DNA of 62,746 nt from JAGTVG01 sp964389805 (GTDB taxonomy: Bacteria; Bacteroidota; Bacteroidia; Cytophagales; Cyclobacteriaceae), in contig CAYMFU010000066.1 in assembly GCA_964389805.1 (NCBI GenBank), positions 1-62,746 of the forward strand, written 5' to 3'. Below the pieces are notes generated by a model. The model was not told the DNA's origin. It worked only from the letters and a program-made list of their open reading frames with translations, and searched no databases. Made by a program: the position numbers and the translations under genes. Each line of letters opens with the position of its first letter. The first letter of the stretch is position 1. Shown here in pieces: positions 28,075 to 35,615 of this stretch.

Positions 28075-28875
28075 ATGAAAAATCTAGATAAATACAAAAA
28101 ATATGGCATTTATAGGAAAAATAAAGGCCATAAAAAACCACAAAGATCCGGGAATGATCAATATCTGCTGGTTAATGATCTAATAAGGATGAAATTTGCA
28201 AAAGCATCCAAACAAATCCGTCTTTCAAAGCTATTTTTCTGTATAGGACTGTGTATTAGCTTATTATTTATTATTACTGCATTTGAATGGAGATTCTTTG
28301 ATGATGGTGAAATAGTAGACCTGGGAAAGGTTTCTTCTACATTCGAAAACATCGTGGATGTTCCTCCTACTGAACAACCTCCTGCTCCCCAACCAAAAGT
28401 AGTACAGCCAAAAATTATTGAAGTACCGGATGATGAAGAGATCATGGAGGAAATTGAAATTGATCTTGATATCGAAATGACAGAAGAACTGGTCATAGAT
28501 CAACCTGTAATTGTAAAAATGGAATTAGAAGTACAGGAAGAGAAGGCTGAGGAAATTTTTACGATTGTCGAGCAACAACCGGAACCAGTTGGAGGATTCA
28601 GTGCCTTTTACAGATATGTGGGCGAGAATCTTAAATATCCAAGATTAGCACAAAGAGGAAATATTCAGGGGAGAGTTTACATAGAATTTGTTGTAGAGAA
28701 GGATGGAAGCCTGACTGACATCAAAACAATGAAAGGAATTGGTGGGGGGTGTGATGAAGAAGCATGCAGAATAATCGGAAATGCTCCAAAATGGAAACCT
28801 GGCAAACAAAGAGGACGGCCTGTCAGGGTAAAAATGGTAATCCCGATATTGTTCCGGCTTGAAGAGGCCTTATAA
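28075..28875 (+). CDS. TonB energy-transducer protein, second paralogue
   Basis: 266 residues, clearly related to the preceding TonB: membrane segment LFFCIGLCISLLFIITAFEW, the shared DLGKVSSTFENIVDVPPTEQPP, an acidic spacer, and a C-terminal TonB domain with YPRLAQRGNIQGRVYIEFVV. It differs by a ~38-residue basic cytoplasmic extension (rich in K, R and Y) before the membrane segment. An internal ATG at residue 39 (28189) could give a protein without this extension, so the start is uncertain. Converges with yicC, leaving 17 nt between. Confidence 0.9.
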   Translation: MKNLDKYKKYGIYRKNKGHKKPQRSGNDQYLLVNDLIRMKFAKASKQIRLSKLFFCIGLCISLLFIITAFEWRFFDDGEIVDLGKVSSTFENIVDVPPTEQPPAPQPKVVQPKIIEVPDDEEIMEEIEIDLDIEMTEELVIDQPVIVKMELEVQEEKAEEIFTIVEQQPEPVGGFSAFYRYVGENLKYPRLAQRGNIQGRVYIEFVVEKDGSLTDIKTMKGIGGGCDEEACRIIGNAPKWKPGKQRGRPVRVKMVIPILFRLEEAL

Positions 28876-28892
28876 AGAAGGATCAATCGATA

Positions 28893-29768
28893 CTACAGGA
28901 TATTCAATAACTGCTCTTTGATCTTTTCCAGGTTGTCTTTCATCAGAACCACATTTCTTGTAATCGGGGCATAATTGGCCTTGGAACCTATGGTATTGAT
29001 CTCCCTGCCTATTTCCTGTGATATAAAATTAAGCTTTTTACCATTCGACTCTGGTGAATTCATTTCATCTAAAAAATAGTCCAGATGCCCCTTTAATCGC
29101 ACTTTTTCTTCACTTATATCCAGTTTCTCAAGATAATAAATCAACTCTTGTTCAAAACGATTTTCATCATAGTTGTTGTCTGGAATTAGTTCAACAAGAT
29201 TGGATTTAATTCTATCTCTTATTTGTGTTATCCTTTCAGGATCCAGTTTATCAATCTCGACCAGTGATTTGTTTATTTCTCCGATATATGTGGTCAACTC
29301 ATTGGATAAATTTTCACCTTCCTGGGTTCTGAACGCATCGCAATAGCCGATGGCCTCAATCATAATAGATTTGATGACCTCCCAATTAGTTCCTTCTTCA
29401 TTGCGGATTTCAGGTGAAATCACTTCGGGGAGATATAGAGCAAGCCGGAATATATCAGCCTTATCATCAGAAAGTTCCATGGCCAGGGTATTAAGCTCAT
29501 TGTAATATTTGGATAACAGTGATTTGTTGATTACCTGTGGTTGATTCCCGGTATTTTTATTCTGATAGTCAATAGCGACCGAAATTTTTCCTCGAATTAG
29601 AGATTTCTCCAATATATTTCTTACTTCAATTTCCTTCTCGGAAAAAATTTTGGGCATTTTAATGATAGTGTCAAAAAATTTTGAATTTAAGGATTTAACT
29701 TCCACAACAATATTCAAATCCTCGGTAAACGATTCAGCTCGGCCAAATCCTGTCATTGATTTAATCAT
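28893..29768 (-). CDS. yicC: YicC family endoribonuclease
   Basis: 291 residues of the YicC/YloC family, now regarded as stress-related endoribonucleases. The start IKSMTGFGRAE is the family signature, and the C-terminal GKKLNFISQEIGREINTIGSKAN block is the conserved active region. Downstream of pdxJ on the same strand, with 10 nt between. Confidence 0.94.
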   Translation of the reverse strand: MIKSMTGFGRAESFTEDLNIVVEVKSLNSKFFDTIIKMPKIFSEKEIEVRNILEKSLIRGKISVAIDYQNKNTGNQPQVINKSLLSKYYNELNTLAMELSDDKADIFRLALYLPEVISPEIRNEEGTNWEVIKSIMIEAIGYCDAFRTQEGENLSNELTTYIGEINKSLVEIDKLDPERITQIRDRIKSNLVELIPDNNYDENRFEQELIYYLEKLDISEEKVRLKGHLDYFLDEMNSPESNGKKLNFISQEIGREINTIGSKANYAPITRNVVLMKDNLEKIKEQLLNIL

Positions 29769-29778
29769 AGAATCAAAT

Positions 29779-30492
29779 TTATCGTAATTGATTTAAATAT
29801 AATTGAATTGTATTCTCAAATCCAAGATAAATCGAATCACATATTAAAGCATGGCCAATGGAAACCTCATCTAAGAATGGGATCTTCTTCTTAAAAAATG
29901 ACAGGTTTTCAAGAGATAGATCATGTCCTGCATTTAATCCAAGTCCTTCCCTTTTAGCCAATTCCGCACATTCTACGTATGCCTGAACAGCCTCCTCCCG
30001 ATCCCTGAGGTAGTTTTCGGCATAAGGTTCAGTATATAATTCAATACGGTCTGTTTTGACTTTAACAGCACCTAAGATCATGGACTCAACAGGATCAACA
30101 AATATTGAGGTTCGTATTCCAAAATCTTTAAATTCAGCGATAACCTTAGAAAGAAATTTTTCATTTTCCTTTGTATCCCACCCGGTATTGGAAGTTAAAA
30201 CATCAGGCCCATCCGGAACCAAAGTAGCCTGATCAGGCTTCACTTTTTTAACCAATTCAATATATCTTTCATCGGGATACCCTTCAATATTGAATTCCGT
30301 AGTAATTACTGGTTTTATTTCCAACACATCCTGATAGGTAATATGCCTTTCATCAGGTCGAGGATGAACGGTAATTCCTTCAGCCCCATAGAGTTGTGCA
30401 TCTACAGCTGCTTTAACTACATCCGGATTATTACCACCTCTAGAATTGCGTAAAGTAGCAAATTTATTGATATTTACACTAAGCTTAGTCAT
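29779..30492 (-). CDS. pdxJ: Pyridoxine 5'-phosphate synthase
   Basis: Condenses 1-deoxyxylulose-5-phosphate with 3-amino-2-oxopropyl phosphate to pyridoxine 5'-phosphate, the last ring-forming step of DXP-dependent vitamin B6 synthesis. 237 residues with TKLSVNINKFATLRNSRGG at the N-terminus, GITVHPRPDERHI, and GLGLNAGHDLSLEN. The start is placed at the ATG at 30492 to match the family. The open frame upstream runs through the divergent yqeY gene and is not real coding. Confidence 0.95.
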   Translation of the reverse strand: MTKLSVNINKFATLRNSRGGNNPDVVKAAVDAQLYGAEGITVHPRPDERHITYQDVLEIKPVITTEFNIEGYPDERYIELVKKVKPDQATLVPDGPDVLTSNTGWDTKENEKFLSKVIAEFKDFGIRTSIFVDPVESMILGAVKVKTDRIELYTEPYAENYLRDREEAVQAYVECAELAKREGLGLNAGHDLSLENLSFFKKKIPFLDEVSIGHALICDSIYLGFENTIQLYLNQLR

Positions 30493-30556
30493 TGTAATTT
30501 TTATTATTAAATTTGATTGCAATTTAGCATTAATATACTTTTTAATGAAATAACTC

Positions 30557-31009
30557 ATGAGCCTAAAAGAACAAATTGACGCTGATATTAAACAAGCTAT
30601 GCTCAATAAGCGAAAAGATGAGTTAAGAGCACTTAGGGCAATTAAATCCCTCATTTTACTTGCTGAAACGGAGAAGGGAAAGCACGACCAATTAATGAAA
30701 GATGTCGAAATGGGTATACTGATGAAGGCAGCAAAGCAACGCAAAGATTCTATAAAAATATATGAAGACCAGGAGAGACGGGATCTTGCTCAAAAAGAAA
30801 AAGAGGAACTCACCATCATAGAAAGATATCTGCCTAAACAAATGTCAGAAGAAGAGATTGAGGTTGAAATAGAAGGGATCATATCAAGTATTGGCGCGGA
30901 GGGCATGAAAGATATGGGGAAAGTAATGGGATTGGCAACCAAAAAACTGGCAGGTAAAGCCGATGGAAGGAAAATCGCTGAACTTACTAAAAAACTTCTG
31001 GAGAATTGA
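30557..31009 (+). CDS. GatB/YqeY domain protein
   Basis: 150-residue YqeY-type protein equivalent to the tRNA-binding tail of GatB. MSLKEQIDADIKQAMLNKRK starts the family, and AEGMKDMGKVMGLATKKLAGKADG is the conserved C-terminal block. A role in tRNA amidation support has been proposed for the domain but is unproven for free-standing forms. Divergent from pdxJ; its TGA overlaps the TTG start of the CvpA gene. Confidence 0.9.
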   Translation: MSLKEQIDADIKQAMLNKRKDELRALRAIKSLILLAETEKGKHDQLMKDVEMGILMKAAKQRKDSIKIYEDQERRDLAQKEKEELTIIERYLPKQMSEEEIEVEIEGIISSIGAEGMKDMGKVMGLATKKLAGKADGRKIAELTKKLLEN

Positions 31010-31527
31010 GAATACTTGACCTAATACTTTTAATTCCTCTTTTGATTGGTGCATATACCGGGTATAAGAGAGGGCTTATCATGGAGCTTGTAGGCATAAT
31101 TGCTTTGATACTGGCAGTAATGGGGGCTTTCAAACTGTTACATACGGGCATTGAATTCCTTAGCAAATACATACCTGAATACAGTAATTTTATTCCGTTT
31201 ATAGCTTTTATCGGTATTTTTATTGGAATCCTTATTTTAGTGAACATGCTGGGACAAATGACCAAAAAGTTTCTTGACCTCACGATCCTGGGAGCATTTG
31301 ATAATTTTGCCGGAGCATTAATTGGTATTTTTAAATGGGCATTCCTCGTCAGTATAGTTCTATGGTTATCCTTACAGGTAAACCTTGTAATTCCCTATGC
31401 ATTAACAGAAAAAAGCATATTATACCCACATATTGTTGAACTGGCACCTACTGTCGGAGAGTATATTTCGGCAATTTTCCCATTTGCCTCTGATCTGTTT
31501 GAATCGATAAAAGATTTATTTAATTAG
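31006..31527 (+). CDS. CvpA family membrane protein
   Basis: 173 residues with four hydrophobic segments, starting ILDLILLIPLLIGAYTGYKR as in colicin-V-production-type proteins. The typical GLIMELVGIIALILAVMGAF and FDNFAGALIGIFKWAFLV regions are present. Begins with a TTG sharing TG with the yqeY stop (TTGA), so translation is coupled. Physiological role in this group is not established. Confidence 0.88.
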   Translation: MRILDLILLIPLLIGAYTGYKRGLIMELVGIIALILAVMGAFKLLHTGIEFLSKYIPEYSNFIPFIAFIGIFIGILILVNMLGQMTKKFLDLTILGAFDNFAGALIGIFKWAFLVSIVLWLSLQVNLVIPYALTEKSILYPHIVELAPTVGEYISAIFPFASDLFESIKDLFN

Positions 31528-31534
31528 GTAGAAA

Positions 31535-32098
31535 TTGATATTGCTGTTAGATAATTTTGATTCCTTTACCTATAACCTGGTAGATTATTTCAATCAACTG
31601 AATGTTATGCCAAAAGTGTTTAGGAACAATCAACCTATAGAGGAAATAACCAACTATAACTATAAGGGAGTTGTTATATCGCCGGGGCCAGGTCTTCCTG
31701 AGGAATCCGGGAACCTGCTGGAGGTCATCGAATATTATGAAAACAAATTACCAATTTTGGGAATATGTTTGGGGCACCAAGCCATAGGTCAATTTTTTAA
31801 CACGAATATTTTAAATGCTTCTAAACCTATGCATGGTAAAATTTCAAAAGTTTTCCTTGAGGAGGACTATCTATTCGAAGACCTGCCTTGTGAAATCCAG
31901 GCTGTTAGGTATCATTCATTAATTCTTGGAAAACTACCAGATAGTTTAGAAGTAATTGCCCGGACAGAAAATAATGAGATCATGGCGATCCGGCACAAGG
32001 ATTTAAATATCCGTGGATTACAATTTCATCCTGAAGCTATTCTTACTGAATATGGAATAATGATATTGCAGAATTGGGTTAGGCAAAATGATGTATAA
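31535..32098 (+). CDS. Aminodeoxychorismate/anthranilate synthase glutamine amidotransferase subunit
   Basis: Class I glutamine amidotransferase of 187 residues supplying ammonia for p-aminobenzoate (PabA) or anthranilate (TrpG). The catalytic cysteine C78 is in LGICLGHQAIG, and H165/E167 are in FHPEAILTEYG. The N-terminal LLLDNFDSFTYNL is diagnostic of the PabA/TrpG group. No PabB/TrpE partner is adjacent, so pathway assignment is open. Starts with TTG 8 nt after cvpA. Confidence 0.9.
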   Translation: MILLLDNFDSFTYNLVDYFNQLNVMPKVFRNNQPIEEITNYNYKGVVISPGPGLPEESGNLLEVIEYYENKLPILGICLGHQAIGQFFNTNILNASKPMHGKISKVFLEEDYLFEDLPCEIQAVRYHSLILGKLPDSLEVIARTENNEIMAIRHKDLNIRGLQFHPEAILTEYGIMILQNWVRQNDV

Positions 32099-32176
32099 AA
32101 AAAAACAGATTCATTTTTTTTATGCAAGTTTTGTGTATTATTGTTCTGGATAGCAAGAAATTTAAATCTATTTTAA

Positions 32177-32842
32177 ATGATCGCGGAAGAGCTCATAAAT
32201 GAAATGATCCCAGCATTATCAATGAAAGATAAAGCTGAAAAGGCTATTTTATGGATGGGTGAGTTACGTACGAATTTCCTGCCTGTTATTGAAAAAGGAC
32301 TTTTTAAGGGCTTTGTAAGTGAAGATGTTATTTTTGAAAATAACGACCTTGAAAAAGAGATCCGGGAAATAAAACTCATTGCTGAAAATTGCTATGTAAA
32401 CCGAAAACAGCATTATTATGACCTGATCCGATCGATTAAAGAGCATCATATTGACCTGGTAGCCGTTGTTGATGATGATTTGAACTATTTGGGAATTGTA
32501 ACCATCGAAGATATTGTTAATGCCATGTCTGAATCCAGTGCTATTCAGTCGCCAGGTGCAATAATTATATTGTCAATAAACAAAATAGACTATTCTCTTG
32601 CTGAAATTACCCGTCTGGTAGAAGAAAATAATGCGAAAGTCTTAAGCTCCTATGTTAAAACTGATCCAAATGATTCAAATAAATTATTATTAACACTTAA
32701 AATAAATGTTCTTGAATCTAAAAGGATCATAGCTACCTTTGAAAGATTTGGATACAATATTTTTGCCCAATTCCTTGAAATGGAAGATGCGGAGAGTCAT
32801 CAGGACAGGCTCAATCTCCTTCTAAAATTCATAGATATTTAA
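32177..32842 (+). CDS. CBS-pair domain protein with ACT-like tail
   Basis: 221 residues with two CBS motifs (about 1-125; second shown by HIDLVAVVDDDLNYLGIVTIEDI). The C-terminal ~80 residues look like an ACT-type ligand fold (AIIILSINKIDYSLAEITRL). CBS pairs usually bind adenine nucleotides. No effector domain or membrane segment is visible, so it may regulate a partner protein. Stands alone between pabA/trpG and the DUF6089 genes. Confidence 0.8.
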   Translation: MIAEELINEMIPALSMKDKAEKAILWMGELRTNFLPVIEKGLFKGFVSEDVIFENNDLEKEIREIKLIAENCYVNRKQHYYDLIRSIKEHHIDLVAVVDDDLNYLGIVTIEDIVNAMSESSAIQSPGAIIILSINKIDYSLAEITRLVEENNAKVLSSYVKTDPNDSNKLLLTLKINVLESKRIIATFERFGYNIFAQFLEMEDAESHQDRLNLLLKFIDI

Positions 32843-32989
32843 ACATTAAAGTTGCCAACCAATTTTATTTTGCCCCGATAGCTCAATAAATATATTGATT
32901 CTTAAAAAAAATTAAGTGTTATAAAAAAATTTACTTATTTTTAGGCTGGGATTTTTCAAGGATCAGATTTGAATATTCGGATATTCTAA

Positions 32990-34069
32990 ATGAGGAGGAA
33001 CTATTTCTTTCTATTGTTTTTGCTAACGTTTATATCGTTATCACAGATAGCCTACCCCCAAAAGAATGTAAAAAAGAAAAACAACCTGAAAATCTCTAAT
33101 TACAGGGGTTCTATAAAATCTTTCGCCAACAAAAGATATTTTGCCTTTGGTGGAGGGATCAATTTAATAAATTATTTTGGAGACCTTGCTCCTGCTTCTG
33201 GTTGGGCAAGTACCGATCTGAAGTTTACACGGCCGGGTGTTAGTCTCTATTTAGACTACAAATATGCTCCCCGTGTAACATTTCGCCTGGGCTTTGATAT
33301 GGGTACAATAACCGGAGATGATTTTGTTTCTGCCGATCCCAATGATGATCTGGCAAAATACCGGTATATCAGGAATATGCAATTCAGGAACAGGGTTTAT
33401 GAACTTTCTTTCCAGGCTAAAATTGATCTTCTTACAAACAGAGGCACATATATTAGCCGTCCTACTTTCAATCCATATTTGTTTGGTGGGGTGGGTGTTT
33501 TTTACCACAATCCAAAAGCCATAGCTCCTGAGACCGATCAGTTGGGCAACTCCATACCTGAAGCCGGAAAATGGGTTGCACTGCAAGCTCTTGGAACTGA
33601 AGGGCAATATAGCGATGCTTATGACGTTAAGCCCTACAGTAAGGTACAGGTCTCTGTCCCGGTAGGATTAGGTTTTAGCTACAAGATAGGTAACAATCTG
33701 GATTTCTCTTTTGAGGTCGGGTACAGGATTTTATTCACGGATTATATTGATGATGTTAGTGAGAATTATGTGGATCTGGGAATTTTTGATAATCCATTGG
33801 CGAGAGCATTATCAGACAGGTCACAGGAACTAAATGCAGTCAGGTCCGGGGAACCGAGGGATTTCGAAAATGTAATCCTTCCTAATACAACAGAATATAC
33901 GTATACATCCCCTTACGATGGAAATACGTATACGGTATTTGCTGGATATGGTGATGGTCAACCTTCCAGTATCAGAGGAAATTCTGGTGACAATGACATG
34001 TATATTGTCACTAGTTTAAAAATAACATATATTTTTGGTGGAACTTTCCAGAATGCGAAATTCAGATAG
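32990..34069 (+). CDS. DUF6089 family outer-membrane beta-barrel protein
   Basis: 359 residues with a signal peptide (MRRNYFFLLFLLTFISLSQI) and a beta-rich barrel. FAFGGGINLINYFGDLAP followed by RPGVSLYLDYKYAPRVTFRLG is the DUF6089 pattern in Bacteroidota. The alternation of aromatic residues and a final strand (SLKITYIFGGTF) suggest an outer-membrane location. Function unknown. Precedes a related gene by 46 nt and may be co-transcribed with it. Confidence 0.82.
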   Translation: MRRNYFFLLFLLTFISLSQIAYPQKNVKKKNNLKISNYRGSIKSFANKRYFAFGGGINLINYFGDLAPASGWASTDLKFTRPGVSLYLDYKYAPRVTFRLGFDMGTITGDDFVSADPNDDLAKYRYIRNMQFRNRVYELSFQAKIDLLTNRGTYISRPTFNPYLFGGVGVFYHNPKAIAPETDQLGNSIPEAGKWVALQALGTEGQYSDAYDVKPYSKVQVSVPVGLGFSYKIGNNLDFSFEVGYRILFTDYIDDVSENYVDLGIFDNPLARALSDRSQELNAVRSGEPRDFENVILPNTTEYTYTSPYDGNTYTVFAGYGDGQPSSIRGNSGDNDMYIVTSLKITYIFGGTFQNAKFR

Positions 34070-34115
34070 ATCTAAAGGAGAGCTCAAAAACATTTTTGGG
34101 ACTGCCAGAATAAAA

Positions 34116-34796
34116 ATGTATAAAATCCTTGCTGTTATAATCCTATTGCTATTCACCGCTTTCAGCAATTCTTTTGGTCAATTGACCGAGATAGGATTCC
34201 AGATTGGAGCATTCAATTATACTGGTGATCTATCAAATGGATATAGCTTAAAGAACCATAGACCGGGCGCTTCTGTTTTTCTTAGATCAAACATAACAGA
34301 TGCTGTGGGATTGAAATACGGTATTGCAGCTGGCATGATACATGGAAGCAATGAATTTTTTGATGATAGCGAAAATCAGATATCATCCATTTCTTTCAAT
34401 ACAACCATCTTAGAAGCATTTGGATCCTTTGAATTCTATTTCCTCGACTATAAAAGTAAACACTCCAGGATTCACTGGACACCCTACCTGAGTCTTGGCC
34501 TGGCTGTCTTCACTTATTTCGGAGATGCAGCCAGTAATTCAAATCAAAGTAGGATCCAGCCAGCAATTCCTATTGGCATAGGATTTAAATACCAGGTAAG
34601 TAAACGAATTGACCTGGGTTTTGAAGCGAGTGCTAGAATTACATTTTTTGATTATCTCGATGGTATCGGAGAAGGCGATCCTATAGGACCGGATTATGTT
34701 TATGCAAACAAATATAGTTTTGATACTTACTATTTTATTGGTTTTACACTTAATTATACCTTCTATATCATCCCTTGCCCTTACGATTGGGATTGA
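34116..34796 (+). CDS. Second DUF6089-like outer-membrane protein
   Basis: 226 residues from the ATG at 34116, chosen because it gives a clean signal peptide (MYKILAVIILLLFTAFSNSF). The open frame extends 27 codons further upstream into the previous gene. The mature part resembles the previous protein: IGFQIGAFNYTGDLSNGYSL, HRPGASVFLRSNITDAVGLK, and a last strand FTLNYTFYIIPCPYDWD. Probably a tandem paralogue. Function unknown. Confidence 0.8.
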   Translation: MYKILAVIILLLFTAFSNSFGQLTEIGFQIGAFNYTGDLSNGYSLKNHRPGASVFLRSNITDAVGLKYGIAAGMIHGSNEFFDDSENQISSISFNTTILEAFGSFEFYFLDYKSKHSRIHWTPYLSLGLAVFTYFGDAASNSNQSRIQPAIPIGIGFKYQVSKRIDLGFEASARITFFDYLDGIGEGDPIGPDYVYANKYSFDTYYFIGFTLNYTFYIIPCPYDWD

Positions 34797-34835
34797 TTCT
34801 CTCCCTGTTTGATTTTAATTCTTAAAAAAATACGC

Positions 34836-34843
34836 CAATTTTG
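34836..34843 (+). promoter_or_regulatory. Candidate -7 promoter element for uppS
   Basis: CAATTTTG resembles TAnnTTTG with one mismatch and is followed by CAGTC, 23 nt before the start. TTTG at 34808-34811 could be the -33, but the spacer is long (24 nt). Confidence 0.35.
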
Positions 34844-34865
34844 CAGTCTGCTTTAAAAAGCAAAG

Positions 34866-35615
34866 ATGATGTCAAAGGAAATAATAGATAAAAACAATTT
34901 GCCCAATCATATCGCCGTAATCATGGATGGCAATGGGAGGTGGGCAAAGCGGCAAGGTGCAAGACGTATCTTTGGACATCAAAATGCAATTAAAGCTGTC
35001 AGGGATATTTCTGAAGGTTCTGCAGAATTAGGGATTAAATATCTGACATTGTATGCCTTTTCAACAGAAAACTGGAACCGTCCTAAAGCAGAAATAAAAG
35101 GACTTATGGAATTGCTAGTGGGTACCATAAGAAAAGAAACTGAAACTTTGATCAAGAACAATATAATGCTTAAAGCAATCGGTGATATTGAGAGCCTTCC
35201 CCCAAAATGCCAGAGGGAACTTAGTGAAGCCATGGAGATCACCAAAGATAATTCAGGTCTTACTTTAATATTGGCCTTAAGCTATAGCGGACGTTGGGAT
35301 ATCGTTCAAGGGGTAAAAAGTCTGTTAAAAGATGTTAAAAACGAGCTTATATCGGAAGAAGATATAAATCAGGAATTGTTTTCACGTTATCTTAGTACTT
35401 CAAATATACCTGACCCAGAACTATTGATTCGAACAAGCGGAGAAATGCGGATTAGTAATTTTCTATTGTGGCAGATGGCCTATACGGAATTATACATAAC
35501 TGAGTTGCTTTGGCCTGATTTCAGGAAAGAACATTTGATTGATGCCATAATATCTTATCAGAATAGGGAAAGAAGGTTTGGAAAAATTAGTGAACAGGTA
35601 AATTTGGAGGGATGA
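34866..35615 (+). CDS. uppS: Isoprenyl transferase (undecaprenyl diphosphate synthase)
   Basis: Cis-prenyltransferase of 249 residues making the C55 lipid carrier for peptidoglycan and O-chains. The signature IAVIMDGNGRWAKRQGARR holds catalytic D21. YLTLYAFSTENWNRP and RTSGEMRISNFLLWQMAYTE are also conserved. The stop overlaps the bamA start (ATGA), an arrangement common in Bacteroidota. Confidence 0.96.
   Translation: MMSKEIIDKNNLPNHIAVIMDGNGRWAKRQGARRIFGHQNAIKAVRDISEGSAELGIKYLTLYAFSTENWNRPKAEIKGLMELLVGTIRKETETLIKNNIMLKAIGDIESLPPKCQRELSEAMEITKDNSGLTLILALSYSGRWDIVQGVKSLLKDVKNELISEEDINQELFSRYLSTSNIPDPELLIRTSGEMRISNFLLWQMAYTELYITELLWPDFRKEHLIDAIISYQNRERRFGKISEQVNLEG

Noticed and set aside
32264..32449. 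Small antisense frames opposite the CBS gene
   Set aside because: Shadow frames without start context or protein-like composition.
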